A stretch of DNA of 64,000 nt, from the NCBI GenBank assembly GCA_022702705.1, contig CM040428.1, positions 113,816,183 through 113,880,182 of the forward strand, written 5' to 3'. The notes beneath the pieces were generated by a model. The model made no database searches and was not told the origin of the DNA. It saw only the letters and a list, made by a program, of their open reading frames with translations. Source of the stretch: Papilionanthe hookeriana x Papilionanthe teres (Eukaryota > Streptophyta > Magnoliopsida > Asparagales > Orchidaceae). Positions 21,875-32,084 of this stretch are shown piece by piece; position 1 is the stretch's first letter, and each line of letters begins with the position of its first letter. The translations under genes were made by a program, and so were the position numbers.

Positions 21875-24800
21875 GTGAAAATCGAAAAAGAAAAGGATCA
21901 GCAAGATCAAAACTTAGAATATCCATTGATCCCTATGAAAATATTTATAGAAAAACCACCACCAACATTTCCTCAACTACTAAAGCAACATAAAAAAGAT
22001 AAGCAATTTGCTAAATTCCTTGAAATTTTAAAAAAATTAACAGTAAATATTCCTTTTGTAGAAGCATTAGAACAAATGCCTAATTATGCAAAATTTATGA
22101 AAGATATTTTAAATAAAAAAAGAAAATTCACAGATAATGAAACTGTTGCACTTAGTGAAGAGTGTAGTGCAATTATTCAGAAAAAGCTTCCTGAAAAATT
22201 AAAAGATTCTGGTAGTTTCACTATACCTTGCGCTATTAGAGAAATATTTTATGGAAAAGCTTTGTGTGACTTAGGAGCTAGCATCAATCTAATGCCTTTA
22301 TCAATTTTTAAAAGATTAGAATTAGGAGAAATTTCACCTACTTCAGTAACTCTTCGATTAGGCGATCGTTACGTGACTTCTCCTAAGGGAGTTATTGAAG
22401 ATGTGTTAGTAAAAGTGGATAAATTTATCTTCCCGATAGATTTTATTGTTTTAGATATGGAAGAAGATAAAGAAATTCCCATAATATTAGGAAAACCCTT
22501 TTTAGCCACTGGAAAAGCTATGATTGATGTTCAAAAAGGAGAATTGACTATGAGAGTAAACGATCAAAAAGTAACTTTTAACATAGCAAAATCAATGAAA
22601 TATCCTGCTTTAGAAAAAGATGATGAATGTTTTCGAATGGAAATACTTGAACATTTGCAAAATGAACATTTTAAAAGAAATTATGAAGAAAAATTAGAAA
22701 AAGAAAATACTGAATTAATTGAAGAAGCAGATAATGAAAAACTGGATTATATACAGGAAAATTTTGAAATGTTGGATAATACTGAAAACACTAAAAAGAA
22801 TATAGTTCCTTCAATTATTAGACCTCCCGAACTCGAATTAAAAATTTTACCTAATCATTTAAAATATGCTTACTTTGGTAACCATTCAACCCTACCAGTT
22901 ATTATAGCAGCTGAATTGAATGAATCAGAAGAACAAGAACTGTTAGACACATTAAAAAAATATAAGAAAACTTTTGGTTGGACTTTAGCATATATTAAAG
23001 AAATTAGTCCTTCAATCTGCATGCACAGAATTATTTTAGATAATGAACATAAGCCAAGAGTAGATCCTCAAAGGAGATTAAACCCAATAATGAAAGAAGT
23101 AGTCAAGAAAGAAATATTAAAATGGTTAGATAATGGTATTATATATCCTATTTCGGACAGTGCTTGGGTAAGCCCAATTCACTGTGTTCCTAAGAAAGGA
23201 GGAGTGACAGTTAAAGCTAATGAAAATAATGATTGAATACCTATAAGACAAGTTACTGGATGGCATATATGTATTGACTATAGAAAATTAAATGTAGCCA
23301 CCAGGAAAGATCACTTCCCTTTACCATTTCTAGACCAAATGTTGGATAGATTAGCCGGATATAAATATTTTTGTTTTTTAGATGGATATACCGGTTATCA
23401 TCAGATACCTATTGCTCCTGAGGATCAAGAGAAAACTACATTTACTAGTCCTTATGGAACATTTGCTTTTCGAAGAATGCCTTTTGGATTATGTAATGCT
23501 CCTGCAACATTCCAGAGATGTATGATGTCTATATTTAGTAAATTAATTGATGATGGAATAGAAGTATTTATGGATGATTTCTTTGTATTTGGAACGTCAT
23601 TTGATGCATGTTTGAGTCATCTTGAAAAAGTATTAGAGGTATGCGAGAAAACTAACTTAGTTCTAAATTGGGAGAAATGTCAATTTATGGTTGCAGGAGG
23701 AATTGTATTAGGGCATAAAATTTTGGAAAATGGCATGGAAGTAGACCCTGCAAAAATTCAAGTTATAGCTAAATTACCACCTCCAACTACAGTAAAAGGG
23801 GTAAGAAGTTTTCTTGGACATGCTGGATTCTACAGACGCTACATAAAAGATTTTTCAAAAACTACTAAACCTCTATGCCAACTTTTAGAAAAGGATAAGA
23901 AATTTGAATTCACAACTGAATGCCTAAATGCTTTTGAATTATTAAAAGATAAATTAATCACAGCACCTATATTAGTTTCACCTGATTGGGATAAACCATT
24001 TGAACTTATGTGTGATGCTAGTGATTATGCTATAGGAGCAGTACTTGGGCAAAGATATGATAAAATTTTCAAAGTTATATACTATGCTAGTAAAACTCTT
24101 AATAATACTGAAATGAATTATACAGTTACTGAAAAAGAGCTATTAGCAATTGTTTATGCTTTTGATAAATTTAGGCCTTATCTAATTAGAACTAAATGTA
24201 TTGTGCATACTGATCACTCTGCTATTAAATATCTAATGCAAAAGAAAGATTCCAAACCAAGATTAATTAGATGGATATTACTAATGCAAGAATTTGATTT
24301 TGAAATCATTAACAAAAAGGGAACTGATAATAAAATTGCAGATCATTTATCAAGGATAGAATATAATGAATTATCTGACACTGATAATGAAACTACTGAC
24401 ATTTTTCCTGATGAACAACTATATAATATAAGTGAATGGAAAATACCATGGTATGTTGACATAGTAAATTATATTGTAAGTGATATTTTACCACCTGTAA
24501 CAACAAAAAAAATTCATTCATGATGCTAAAACATATTTTTGGGATGAACCATATTTATATAAGCAATGTAAGGATCTTATAATTAGAAGATGCGTGCTTT
24601 ATGAAGAAACAGAACAAATCATTCAGAAATGTCATGATTCTGATTTTGGAGGACATTTTGGAACAGATAAAACTGCTTATAAAATTTTGTAGTCTGGATT
24701 TTATTATCCTACTCTTTTTAGAGATGTTTATAGATATAACAGAACTTGCGAAAAATGCCAACGAGTAGGTAATATATCTAGAAGAAATGAAATGCCTCTA

Positions 24801-25726
24801 AATTTTATATTAGAAGTTGAGATTTTTGATGTTTGGGGATTAGATTTTATGGGACCATTTGTTCCTTCATTTGGAAACTCATATATATTAGTTGCTGTTG
24901 ATTATGTTTCTAAAAGGATTGAAGCACAAGCTTTACCTCGATGTGACGCTAAGAGTGTTTCAAAGTTTCTAATGAAACATATTTTTACTAGATTTGGAAT
25001 GCCGAGAGTGATTATCACTGACGGAGGATCTCATTTCAGAAATAAATATATTCACAAATTAGTAGAAAAATTTAACATTATTCATAAGATATCAACTGCT
25101 TATCATCCACAAACCAGTGGATTAGCTGAAGTTTCTAATCGAGAAATTAAATGTATTTTAGAAAAGATTGTAAACCCTAATAGATTGGACTGGTCTATAG
25201 ACTAAACACTGCATTATGGGCATACATGACTGCTTATAAAACTCCAATTGGAATGACTCCTTACAGGCTTATTTATGGAAAGGCTTATCACTTACCAGTT
25301 GAATTAGAACATAAAGCTTATTGGGCAATTAAAGAATTTAATTACAATCTGAAAGAAGCTGGTAAGATGAGATTATTGCAATTGAATGAATTAGATGAAT
25401 TAAGAAATGAATCTTATCATAATGATAGAATTTATAAAGAAAAGTTGAAATTATGGCACGATCAGAAGATTAACCTGAAGAATTTTGAGCCAGGACAAGA
25501 ATTTTTGCTTTATAATACAAGATTGAAATTATTTCCTGGGAAATTGAAATCTCGATGGTTAGGGCCTTTCACTATAACTCAAATATTTTCATACGGAACT
25601 ATAGAAATTGAAGATAAAAAAACTGGGCATAGATTTAAAGTAAATGGACACAGATTAAAACCTTATTTTGAAGGGAGAAGACCACATTTTAAAGAGGTTT
25701 TAATGCTCAGTCAACCTGATTACTAA
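21875..25726 (+). pseudogene. pol: Element B pol (protease, RT, RNase H, integrase)
   Basis: Protease has CDLGASINLMPLS near 22,265 and IPIILGKPFLATG. RT (about 23,000-23,600) has WVSPIHCVPKKGG, FLDGYTGYHQI, PFGLCNAPATFQRC and VFMDDFFVFG. RNase H has LMCDASDYAIGAVLG (24,008), EKELLAIVYAFDKFR and HTDHSAIKYLMQ. Integrase has KCHDSDFGGHFG and CEKCQ (zinc finger), then GLDFMGPF, TDGGSHF and EVSNREIK (D, D, E) and a SRWLGPF C-terminal module. Damage visible: TGA at 23,234, a frameshift in an A-run near 24,510, TAG near 24,690 and a frameshift near 25,200. All catalytic residues remain. Confidence 0.92.
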
Positions 25727-25736
25727 CTAACTTAGG

Positions 25737-25785
25737 TCAGGCTGACGACGTTAAACCAAGCACTTTATGGGAGGCAACCCATAGT
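25737..25785 (+). other. Conserved block after pol, element B
   Basis: Eleven bases after the pol stop this non-coding block contains GCTGACGACGTTAAACCAAG and TGGGAGGCAACCCA. The latter (25,768-25,781) can pair TGGG with CCCA around AGGCAA. It is conserved in all four elements although no frame continues through it. Confidence 0.75.
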
Positions 25786-25944
25786 AATTATTAATTATGA
25801 TCTATTTATTAATGTTATTGAATATTAAAATATAGAATAAATTCTACTACTCATTTTACTTTTTAAAATTATCACAAATTTGAATCTATACGACAAAATC
25901 AGAAAATATTCAGACTGGAGCAAAATTGGGCAATTTACCTAATC

Positions 25945-26125
25945 TCACCGACGGCGAAATCGATTCCACCGACAGCGAGATCGGCGCGTCCAAATTTAGT
26001 TTAAATATATTAACTATCCCGCTGACGACGAGATCGTTACCGCCGACGGCGAGATAGTTGAAAAATTGTTTTTGTGAGTTATTTTGCAGTTTTGGGCGGT
26101 TTTAAGGCCATTTCTCTTTATAAAA
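25945..26125 (+). promoter_or_regulatory. Internal promoter of ORF1, element B (GC module and TATA)
   Basis: The GC module at 25,945-26,057 has CCGACGGCGAAATCG, CCGACAGCGAGATCGGCG and GCCGACGGCGAGATAG words. TATAAAA follows at 26,119-26,125, 70 bases before the ORF1 ATG. The arrangement copies the LTR promoter. Confidence 0.7.
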
Positions 26126-26194
26126 CGTTCAGAACTTCATATTACACTATCTTCTTCCTTAGAAACGATTAGATCCCTTCTAAAACAATCTATT

Positions 26195-27349
26195 ATGACC
26201 CCCAATCCACTAGAAACCACGAAATCTGGAGTTTTTAATCGAAGGAAATTCGTCAGTTCTGAGGCTCAGCGACTATTCAACAAGGTTTTGATGAAGAAGC
26301 GACTGATTAAAGAAAGAGGATTCGTAAAAAGAGGAGTAGAGAATTCAACAACAATTGAAGAAATGATTGTTCAGCGACGTTGGGAGGTATTCTGCTATAC
26401 AACATCTGCTGTAGTCATTCCAGTAGTCAAGGAATTGTACTCTAATCTGCATGCGATCCATAATGGAAGTGTTTACGTAAGAGGCAGATGGGTAACTCTC
26501 ACTCCTTCCCGAATCAATGAATTATATTCTATTGAAAATACCCCTGTTTGCCACTATTCAAATTTTGTTCCTACAAGATACAACATGAATGAGATCTACA
26601 GATATCTGACCGACGAACCTGATGATTGGGAATTACGAGAAGATGAGTACGTTAGTTTTTCTGCGTCACTTCTTAACCCCGTCTCAAAGAATTGGCATTT
26701 CTTTATTTCATCAAAGTTATTACCCACTATGAGGGTAAACAAGGTCTCTAAGGAATACGCAATTTTAAATTACTGTATTCAATCTGGATTACCTATCGAT
26801 GTTGGATCTATCATTATAAAGTCTGCATTAGGATTAATTGTGAATGGGTCGATTGATGGACTTGGACACCCATCAACTATATTTGCTTTATATAGTCAAT
26901 ACCAAGTTTCCTACGAAGCTTGGGAAAAAGTGCTATTGCCTTGGAAACCACTAGATCCGACAGATATGTTTCCTACATTGACTCACAATGATGATATAAC
27001 AATTATTTCTGATCAAGCATCTCAAAACAATCCTTTAATCAGGCCCCTGATTGATATAACTAACCTGATTCTACGAAAAATTAAAGGATTGGAGAAAGAG
27101 CTAGAGAATGTGATGAATTCTATTGATAATATCTCTGACTTATTCGATCACATCGATTGGAGAATGAAAGAGCACTTTGACCATTCAGGACATATGGAGG
27201 AAAGTTTCATACGACTGTTGAGACAGAAGGGATGGATTGAAGAAGACTCTACAAAAGAATTCCCCTTCAGGCCTTTCTACAATCTATTTGTTCATCAACG
27301 ATCTATTGGGAATATCAGAGAAGATGTCAGTTCAGGTTCCGATGAGTAG
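26195..27349 (+). CDS. ORF1, putative plant transposon protein-like, intact
   Basis: A fully open frame of 384 residues. The ATG at 26,195 is chosen because it aligns with the starts in A and D and lies 70 bases after a TATA box; the frame is also open upstream to 26,084. The N-terminus has a basic NRRKFVSSEAQRLFNKVL segment. The core (about residues 50-270) has RWEVFCYT, VVKELYSNLH, VRGRWV, YRYLTDEPDDWEL, KNWHFFISSKLLPT, LNYCIQSGLPIDVGSII and GHPSTIF, which I recognise as the family annotated putative plant transposon protein. Residues about 285-340 look like a coiled coil (ITNLILRKIKGLEKELENV). No signal peptide, transmembrane segment or catalytic signature is visible. The position matches the env-like slot of Athila elements, but no envelope feature is seen. 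Function unknown. Confidence 0.85.
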   Translation: MTPNPLETTKSGVFNRRKFVSSEAQRLFNKVLMKKRLIKERGFVKRGVENSTTIEEMIVQRRWEVFCYTTSAVVIPVVKELYSNLHAIHNGSVYVRGRWVTLTPSRINELYSIENTPVCHYSNFVPTRYNMNEIYRYLTDEPDDWELREDEYVSFSASLLNPVSKNWHFFISSKLLPTMRVNKVSKEYAILNYCIQSGLPIDVGSIIIKSALGLIVNGSIDGLGHPSTIFALYSQYQVSYEAWEKVLLPWKPLDPTDMFPTLTHNDDITIISDQASQNNPLIRPLIDITNLILRKIKGLEKELENVMNSIDNISDLFDHIDWRMKEHFDHSGHMEESFIRLLRQKGWIEEDSTKEFPFRPFYNLFVHQRSIGNIREDVSSGSDE

Positions 27350-27730
27350 CAGAAATTTCTATTCATATTATGTATGTGTGTTGATTTGAATTTAGTTTTT
27401 GATATAATTTGGATTTTACGTGGTTAATCTCAGTTTAGATGAGATTCTATGTTGTTTGTTTAGTCTCAGCATTTAGAGTATCGTGGTGTGGATTGCAATG
27501 CTGAGTTAGATGTGTTTTGGTTAGTTTGCTAAGTCAATTGTTAGTTTTGTGGTATTTCAAGTTTGTAAGTTCATGGATTTCATTTATAAAAAGTTATAAT
27601 GTTTGTGTTGTGTAAACCTTATATGAGTCAGTTGAGTATCTAATCTTAGAATTAAGTGACCGAACATTAGAACAAGGCTTAATTAAATTGAACATAATTG
27701 AAAATATAAAAATTTTTAAAAATTCAGAAA
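27350..27730 (+). other. ORF1-ORF2 spacer, element B
   Basis: About 380 T- and G-rich bases without an ORF, likely the ORF1 3' UTR. The corresponding spacer in D (54,953-55,344) has similar wording (GTTGTGTAA, TTGTGGTATTT-like). No clear terminator or poly(A) signal stands out. Confidence 0.5.
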
Positions 27731-27731
27731 T

Positions 27732-27844
27732 CCCGCAGACGGCGAGATTGACCCCGCCGACGGTGAGATTTTCCCAAAACTCTGGCCTTGGTAAATTAAT
27801 TAGCTCGCCGACGGCGAGAAATTTCTCGCCGATAGCGAGATCGC
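27732..27844 (+). promoter_or_regulatory. GC-rich module upstream of ORF2, element B
   Basis: CGCAGACGGCGAGATTG and CCGCCGACGGTGAGATT are followed by a TTCCCAAAACTCT spacer and AATTAATTAG, then TCGCCGACGGCGAG and CTCGCCGATAGCGAGATCG. This is the same order of parts as in the LTR U3 module. A conserved ACTGGTCAACCG plus CACTATTCATC segment follows. No convincing TATA box is present. Confidence 0.65.
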
Positions 27845-27987
27845 AAAATGTACCATATTTTGACTGGTCAACCGACACTATTCATCACCCCTTCCTCAAA
27901 ACTTCGAAAAACCGACCTAGGGCTTGATCGATCTGGGATTTGAAGCGATTTCAACACATTTTTGATGCCGGATTTCATCTTCCCTTG

Positions 27988-28197
27988 GTAAGAGCTTCAC
28001 TCCTATATAAAAATTTTTAATTTTCACCATGAATTTCTTCTACATTGAGAAATTTGGGAATAATTTGAAATGAGAAGAAAATACTTGGAATAAATTCATG
28101 GAACTTGATTTAGATTGATTTTAATAACTATTGAAAGCCATCTTAGTAATATTTAGAAGTTTAGTTAACATTTTTTGTGAATTTCATTGATCGAAAA
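27988..28197 (+). other. ORF2 5' leader with conserved splice donor, element B
   Basis: CCCTTG/GTAAGAGCTTCAC at 27,988 matches donors in A, C and D. The expected acceptor next to ATCGAAAAATG reads TTTCATTG here, so the AG found in D is missing. Either the acceptor is mutated or another AG is used. Confidence 0.45.
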
Positions 28198-29064
28198 ATG
28201 ACTCCACGACAAAAGAGAAGAATGGATTACGACGAAACTCGATTTGTGAATGCAAGGGCACAATCCAGATATTTTCACAACATTCAAGCCAGAAAATGCA
28301 TTCAGGATCGAGTTTTCAAAAATCCTAGAGGAGAAGTAGAACGAATAATAATAGAAAGAGAATGGGAAAACTTCTGTTACATAACCAACAGAGCTGCTGT
28401 GGAAGTGGTAAAAGAATTCTATGAGGTAACAAGAGATAGAGCAGTTCTGAATTTCTGTATTCAGAACCAAAAAAGTATTAATGTGGGAAGTATAATTTAT
28501 AAGAATATATTAGCCACTACAAGAAGTGAGAGTGGAGGAGGACTAGGACACCCTGGTCTGATTTTTACACTCTGCCAATTATCTGGAGTTGAAGCAAGAG
28601 ATGATGAGGAATGGGTGGAGCCAATGAAACCCATTACTCTGACTAATATAAAAAAATATGAATCCCACAAAGGATGGAGATCTGGGACTAGGAGCTATGT
28701 ACCTTCTTCGAGTAGAGATATTCCCTCTACCAGTTATGACCCTCCTCCCTATAGTACTCCTACCTTTCATGATTTGATGAATGAGATGACTCTACAGCGG
28801 AAACGTTTTGAGAAAATAGAAGAAAAATTGGAACACATTAATCAGGGAATTGGAGGCTTAGAGAGAAGACATGATTATGACAGCGAGTATCTATAGAGAC
28901 ATTCAGAGTATGAGATAGCTTACTACGATGCTGAAAATCGTTATAGGAGAGGAGAGCTCGATGTTGTATTTCCTGAGTGCTCTCGATATACTCATTACCA
29001 GCCTAATCCACCCACTGATCAAGGAAACGACGATATAGTTTGGGACTTTGAAGCGGAAGATTAG
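28198..29064 (+). pseudogene. Element B ORF2, one nonsense codon and an internal deletion
   Basis: The start MTPRQKRRMDYDETRFVNARAQSRY is equivalent to ORF2 of D (written here in full only as a recognition motif start, MTPRQKRR). The frame is open to a TAG at 28,894, which replaces the CAG of D, and then continues to 29,064 with an acidic end (QGNDDIVWDF). Between VVKEFYE and DRAVLNFCIQ about 100 residues present in D are missing in frame. The middle is Pro/Ser-rich, and a short coiled-coil-like segment (EEKLEHINQGI) precedes the stop. It is a paralog of ORF1 in the same family. Function unknown; no membrane segment. Confidence 0.8.
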
Positions 29065-29310
29065 ATTCTATGTTTATTTATTTAGTTTTGATGTTATGAT
29101 TGATTGTATGTTTTTCTTAAAATTTTAGTATTAATGTTTAGTTTATGAACTTGATTATGATGTGGTGTAGATTTTTTTTAAAACATTGTTGTTAAAGTTT
29201 TATAGTTTTTAAATTTTTAATGTTTTCAGATTGCTATTGTAATCTTGGATTGAAATTAGTAAATGTATGTGGATGTAGTGTAATATGTTAGTTGATTACT
29301 AATTCAGTTT
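29065..29310 (+). other. Element B 3' UTR remnant
   Basis: T-rich sequence after the ORF2 stop, similar in style to the sequence after ORF2 in D. It fades into a segment with GATAGTTGATTACACTC that matches the LTR of element C, then the minisatellite. No polypurine tract or 3' LTR of B follows. Confidence 0.55.
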
Positions 29311-29324
29311 GATAGTTGATTACA

Positions 29325-29650
29325 CTCATGTTGAACCTAACTAAACAAAAACCTAACTTGAGTTCAACCTAACTCGAACCCAAGTTAACTCAAACATTAG
29401 GTTCAACCCATATTGAACCTAACTAAACCAAAAACTAACTTGAGTTCAAACTAACTTGAACCCAAGTTAACTCAAACATTAAGTTCAACCCATATTGAAC
29501 CTAACTAAACCAAAACCTAACTTGAGTTCAACCTAACTTGAACCCAAGTTAACCTAAACATTAGTCTCAACTCATATTGAACCTAACTAAACCAAAACCT
29601 AACTTAGGTTCAACATAAACCAAAACCTAACTCATATTTAACCTAATTAG
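29325..29650. repeat. 82-bp minisatellite within the LTR of element C
   Basis: TTGAACCTAACTAAAC recurs at 29,331, 29,413, 29,495 and 29,577, an exact 82-base period, with about four copies. Each unit contains AACTTGAACCCAAGTT, a perfect 6-base inverted repeat. It replaces about 120 bases of LTR sequence that are present in the 5' LTR of C between matching flanks. Confidence 0.9.
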
Positions 29651-31128
29651 TATTGTTGTGGAAGTATTTAAATTTGTTGTGAAAAGTAGAAGCAAATGTA
29701 TTCTTTACCCTTACTTGGTTCTATAAAGAACATTGGTTAATTTGAAATTTTATCATTTTGAGCATGGTTAGGCAAGGAAGATACGAGCTCTCACTCTAGA
29801 GTTCCCTCAATTCCCTCCACCTGGGGGCTAACTTCTCATAACAAAATTCAAAACTTCAAACCAAATTAGGGGCTTTTGGCCTGTCACACTAAAAGTCATC
29901 TAATTTTACTCCTCTTTTAAAACATCTTATAATATATTGCATTCAATTATATGAACTACAATTTTCACCCATATAATTGCATGTGATTCTTACTAATTTT
30001 TATGAGACAATACCGCATTGGATCTTACATAATCTCACCTATAATTTTACATCTTAATAGGCCAAATTAAGAAGTAAATAAAGTTTATAGAATTAATCTT
30101 CACAACTTCTTCCAACTTTAAACACATATACATTCCACAACAATTCTTCATGAATTACTTACTTCTTCATTTAAGAAAGAAAAAGAAAAGTAAACTACTC
30201 AGAATGCATTGAGAAAATACAAAAAGACATTGATTTGAAATTAAAAACCATAAGAAAAACAACAAACACAATGAGTATTAATTAAAAACTAAATGTAAGA
30301 ACAAAAGTAAACACTTATCTAAAAATCCTCTCCACAAGACTCAGGAAGTTCCTCTGAAACCTTGACTCTTCACTAAACTACTCCTCTGAGTAGGTCTCCC
30401 AACTCCGATGACTCAGAAACAGACTTCAGACTTCAATAAAAACTAAACTAAAGGAAAGAAAAGAAGTGGGAATAAGAAGGCTTCAATCCTACCTTTTTCT
30501 CTTTTCTACTTTCTACTCCTACTCCTAATGAAAACTCAGTAAAATCTCTCTTCAAAATGCAATGGAAGAGCCCTTTTCTACTCTCTACTCCTACTCCTAA
30601 TTAAAACACTCTTCAAAATGCAAAGGAAGAGCCCTTTTCTACTCTTTACACCTACTCCTAATGAAAAATCTCTTCAAAATGCAAAGGAAGAGCCCTTAAT
30701 CTTTCTTAAGACTCTCTTTAAATATTAAACCAAAAGGTGCCTTGGTGTCTCTTCAAAATGTGTCCAGATTCGATGTATCCACCAAACAATGCACCCCTTC
30801 ATTCAAACTTGCCGCTCAAAAGAAGTTATGGATGTTACCTCTAAGAGTTGCATCCCATCCCCTTTGAAAATGGCGTCAAATTCAAGTTAATCTCGATTTT
30901 TAACTGTGGTGGTTAAGCGCCGGCCCAGCGGGGCTTGGCCGCAAGTGCCTAAATTTTTATTTTTAATTTTTTTACTTCAAATTTGATCCAATTTTGCTCC
31001 TGTCATCATAATCACTCATTTTCATCATACCTGCAAAAGAAACACAAAATACCTTCCATTAGAGTGCAATATCATCAAAAATAGGTATAAAAATGTGCAT
31101 AAAAATACTATATATTTTAGGTATATCA
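29651..31128 (-). repeat. Element C 3' LTR
   Basis: It starts (minus) TGATATACCT at 31,128, next to the polypurine tract, and aligns with the 5' LTR along its length, including the GC module at 30,907-30,946 and the CTAAAAGTCATCTAATTT stem region. Several CCTACTCCTAAT and TCTTCAAAATGCAA phrases are repeated three times between 30,500 and 30,700, a local tandem repeat also seen in the 5' LTR (44,085-44,260). Confidence 0.85.
30490..30700 (-). repeat. Tandem repeat of about 70 bp in U3 of element C
   Basis: CTCTTCAAAATGCAA plus GGAAGAGCCC plus CTACTCCTACTCCTAAT is repeated about three times; the 5' LTR has the same three copies at 44,085-44,260. The solo LTR (33,170-33,240) has only about one and a half copies. 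Confidence 0.75.
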
Positions 31129-31165
31129 AAATCCCCCAAACTTAAAATGTTACTTGTCCTCAAAT
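31129..31165 (-). other. Polypurine tract and hairpin, element C
   Basis: On the minus strand TTAAGTTTGGGGGATTT abuts the TGATAT start of the LTR. A CATTTGAGGACAAGTAA hairpin-like segment lies just upstream. Confidence 0.85.
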
Positions 31166-31547
31166 GACAGTTAATCTCATAGAAAAATTTTAACATGCAA
31201 ATTATGTAATGAGTTTCTTAGGAAGATAACAAAATTTTGTTCTAGAAATGGAAAAGTCCAATTTAGAAAAATTTCAGTAATTATTAACAACTTAAAGTTT
31301 AGAAAGTTTTTAAAGAAAGAAAAACGACAAATATAAGTCTCTATCTAATTCAGAAATATTAATAGATTCTTCAAAATAAAGGATTCAATCATCTTATTTT
31401 TCTCACTTAAAAATCTTTATTTGAAAATGATTTTACTTACTATATTATTACTTTAAGCTTTAGATTTTCTCTGAACTTATATGTTAAACTTTAGGTATGG
31501 AACCAATTTTTGATTAGGCCCTTAAATCCTCATGCTTCTCCTCCCTT

Positions 31548-31642
31548 TTTACATACTATTTTTCACTTTTTCTTTTTTCTTTCTCTTTTCTTTTTCTTTT
31601 CTTTCTTTTTCTTTTTTTTTGTTTTTTTTCTTTTTCTAAGGC
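31548..31642 (-). other. Purine-rich tract, element C 3' region
   Basis: About 90 bases are nearly all A and G on the minus strand (T and C on plus), about 460 bases before the polypurine tract, with flanks similar to A and D. The Phe-rich plus-strand frame over it is an artefact. Confidence 0.7.
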
Positions 31643-32069
31643 AAGGATTACTGTATTTGGATAGGCCTTTAATGATTTTGAATTCCACCCTGCCATTTAA
31701 AATAGAGGTTAGATATATATCTTTCACTTAAAAATCATAATAATAGAATTTGAAAATTATTCCTCAATAAAAGAAATTTAAGCTTTGAAGAGTAAAAGTC
31801 AAATCTTCTATTTATCCAAAAATATAAATTTTTTTTACTAAGTATAGATAGCTATATTTAACATCTCTTCACTAAGAAAATTTTAACTTTAAGTTTTTCC
31901 TGATTACTATAAATTTTCAACTAAATTCTTTTATTCATTTCTGTATTCAAAATATTTGTTCCCTTAATATAACTTCATATACATAATTGTTCTCAATCAA
32001 GAAATAAGATTTATTTTAAGCATTCTTGAGAACAAATAAAATTTTAGGTTTTTAAATTTTTTTTTAAAA

Positions 32070-32084
32070 CTCCCCCCCAAGCTT
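32070..32084 (-). other. Second polypurine-tract-like run, element C
   Basis: AAGCTTGGGGGGGAG on the minus strand looks like the real polypurine tract but lies about 940 bases upstream of it. D has the same at a similar distance. Confidence 0.6.

Larger units (their letters stand above)
18954..29310 (+). mobile_element. Element B: Athila-type Ty3/gypsy retrotransposon, no 3' LTR
   Basis: It comprises a 5' LTR, PBS, gag, pol, ORF1, ORF2 and part of the 3' UTR. It is the least damaged copy: ORF1 is fully open, and gag-pol carries only a handful of stops and frameshifts. It landed in the 5' LTR of A (junction CTAAT/TGATCA). Its own 3' end is lost where element C and a minisatellite begin. The right border is approximate. 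Confidence 0.85.

Noticed and set aside
26195..27349. ORF1 as a host gene or DNA transposase
   Set aside because: It occurs at the same place after pol in four retrotransposons, and no DDE or other transposase signature is visible. The family name is only an annotation label.
31510..31731. Phe-rich plus-strand frame, and similar at 57,833-58,081 on the minus strand
   Set aside because: Both are the complement of the purine-rich UTR tract.
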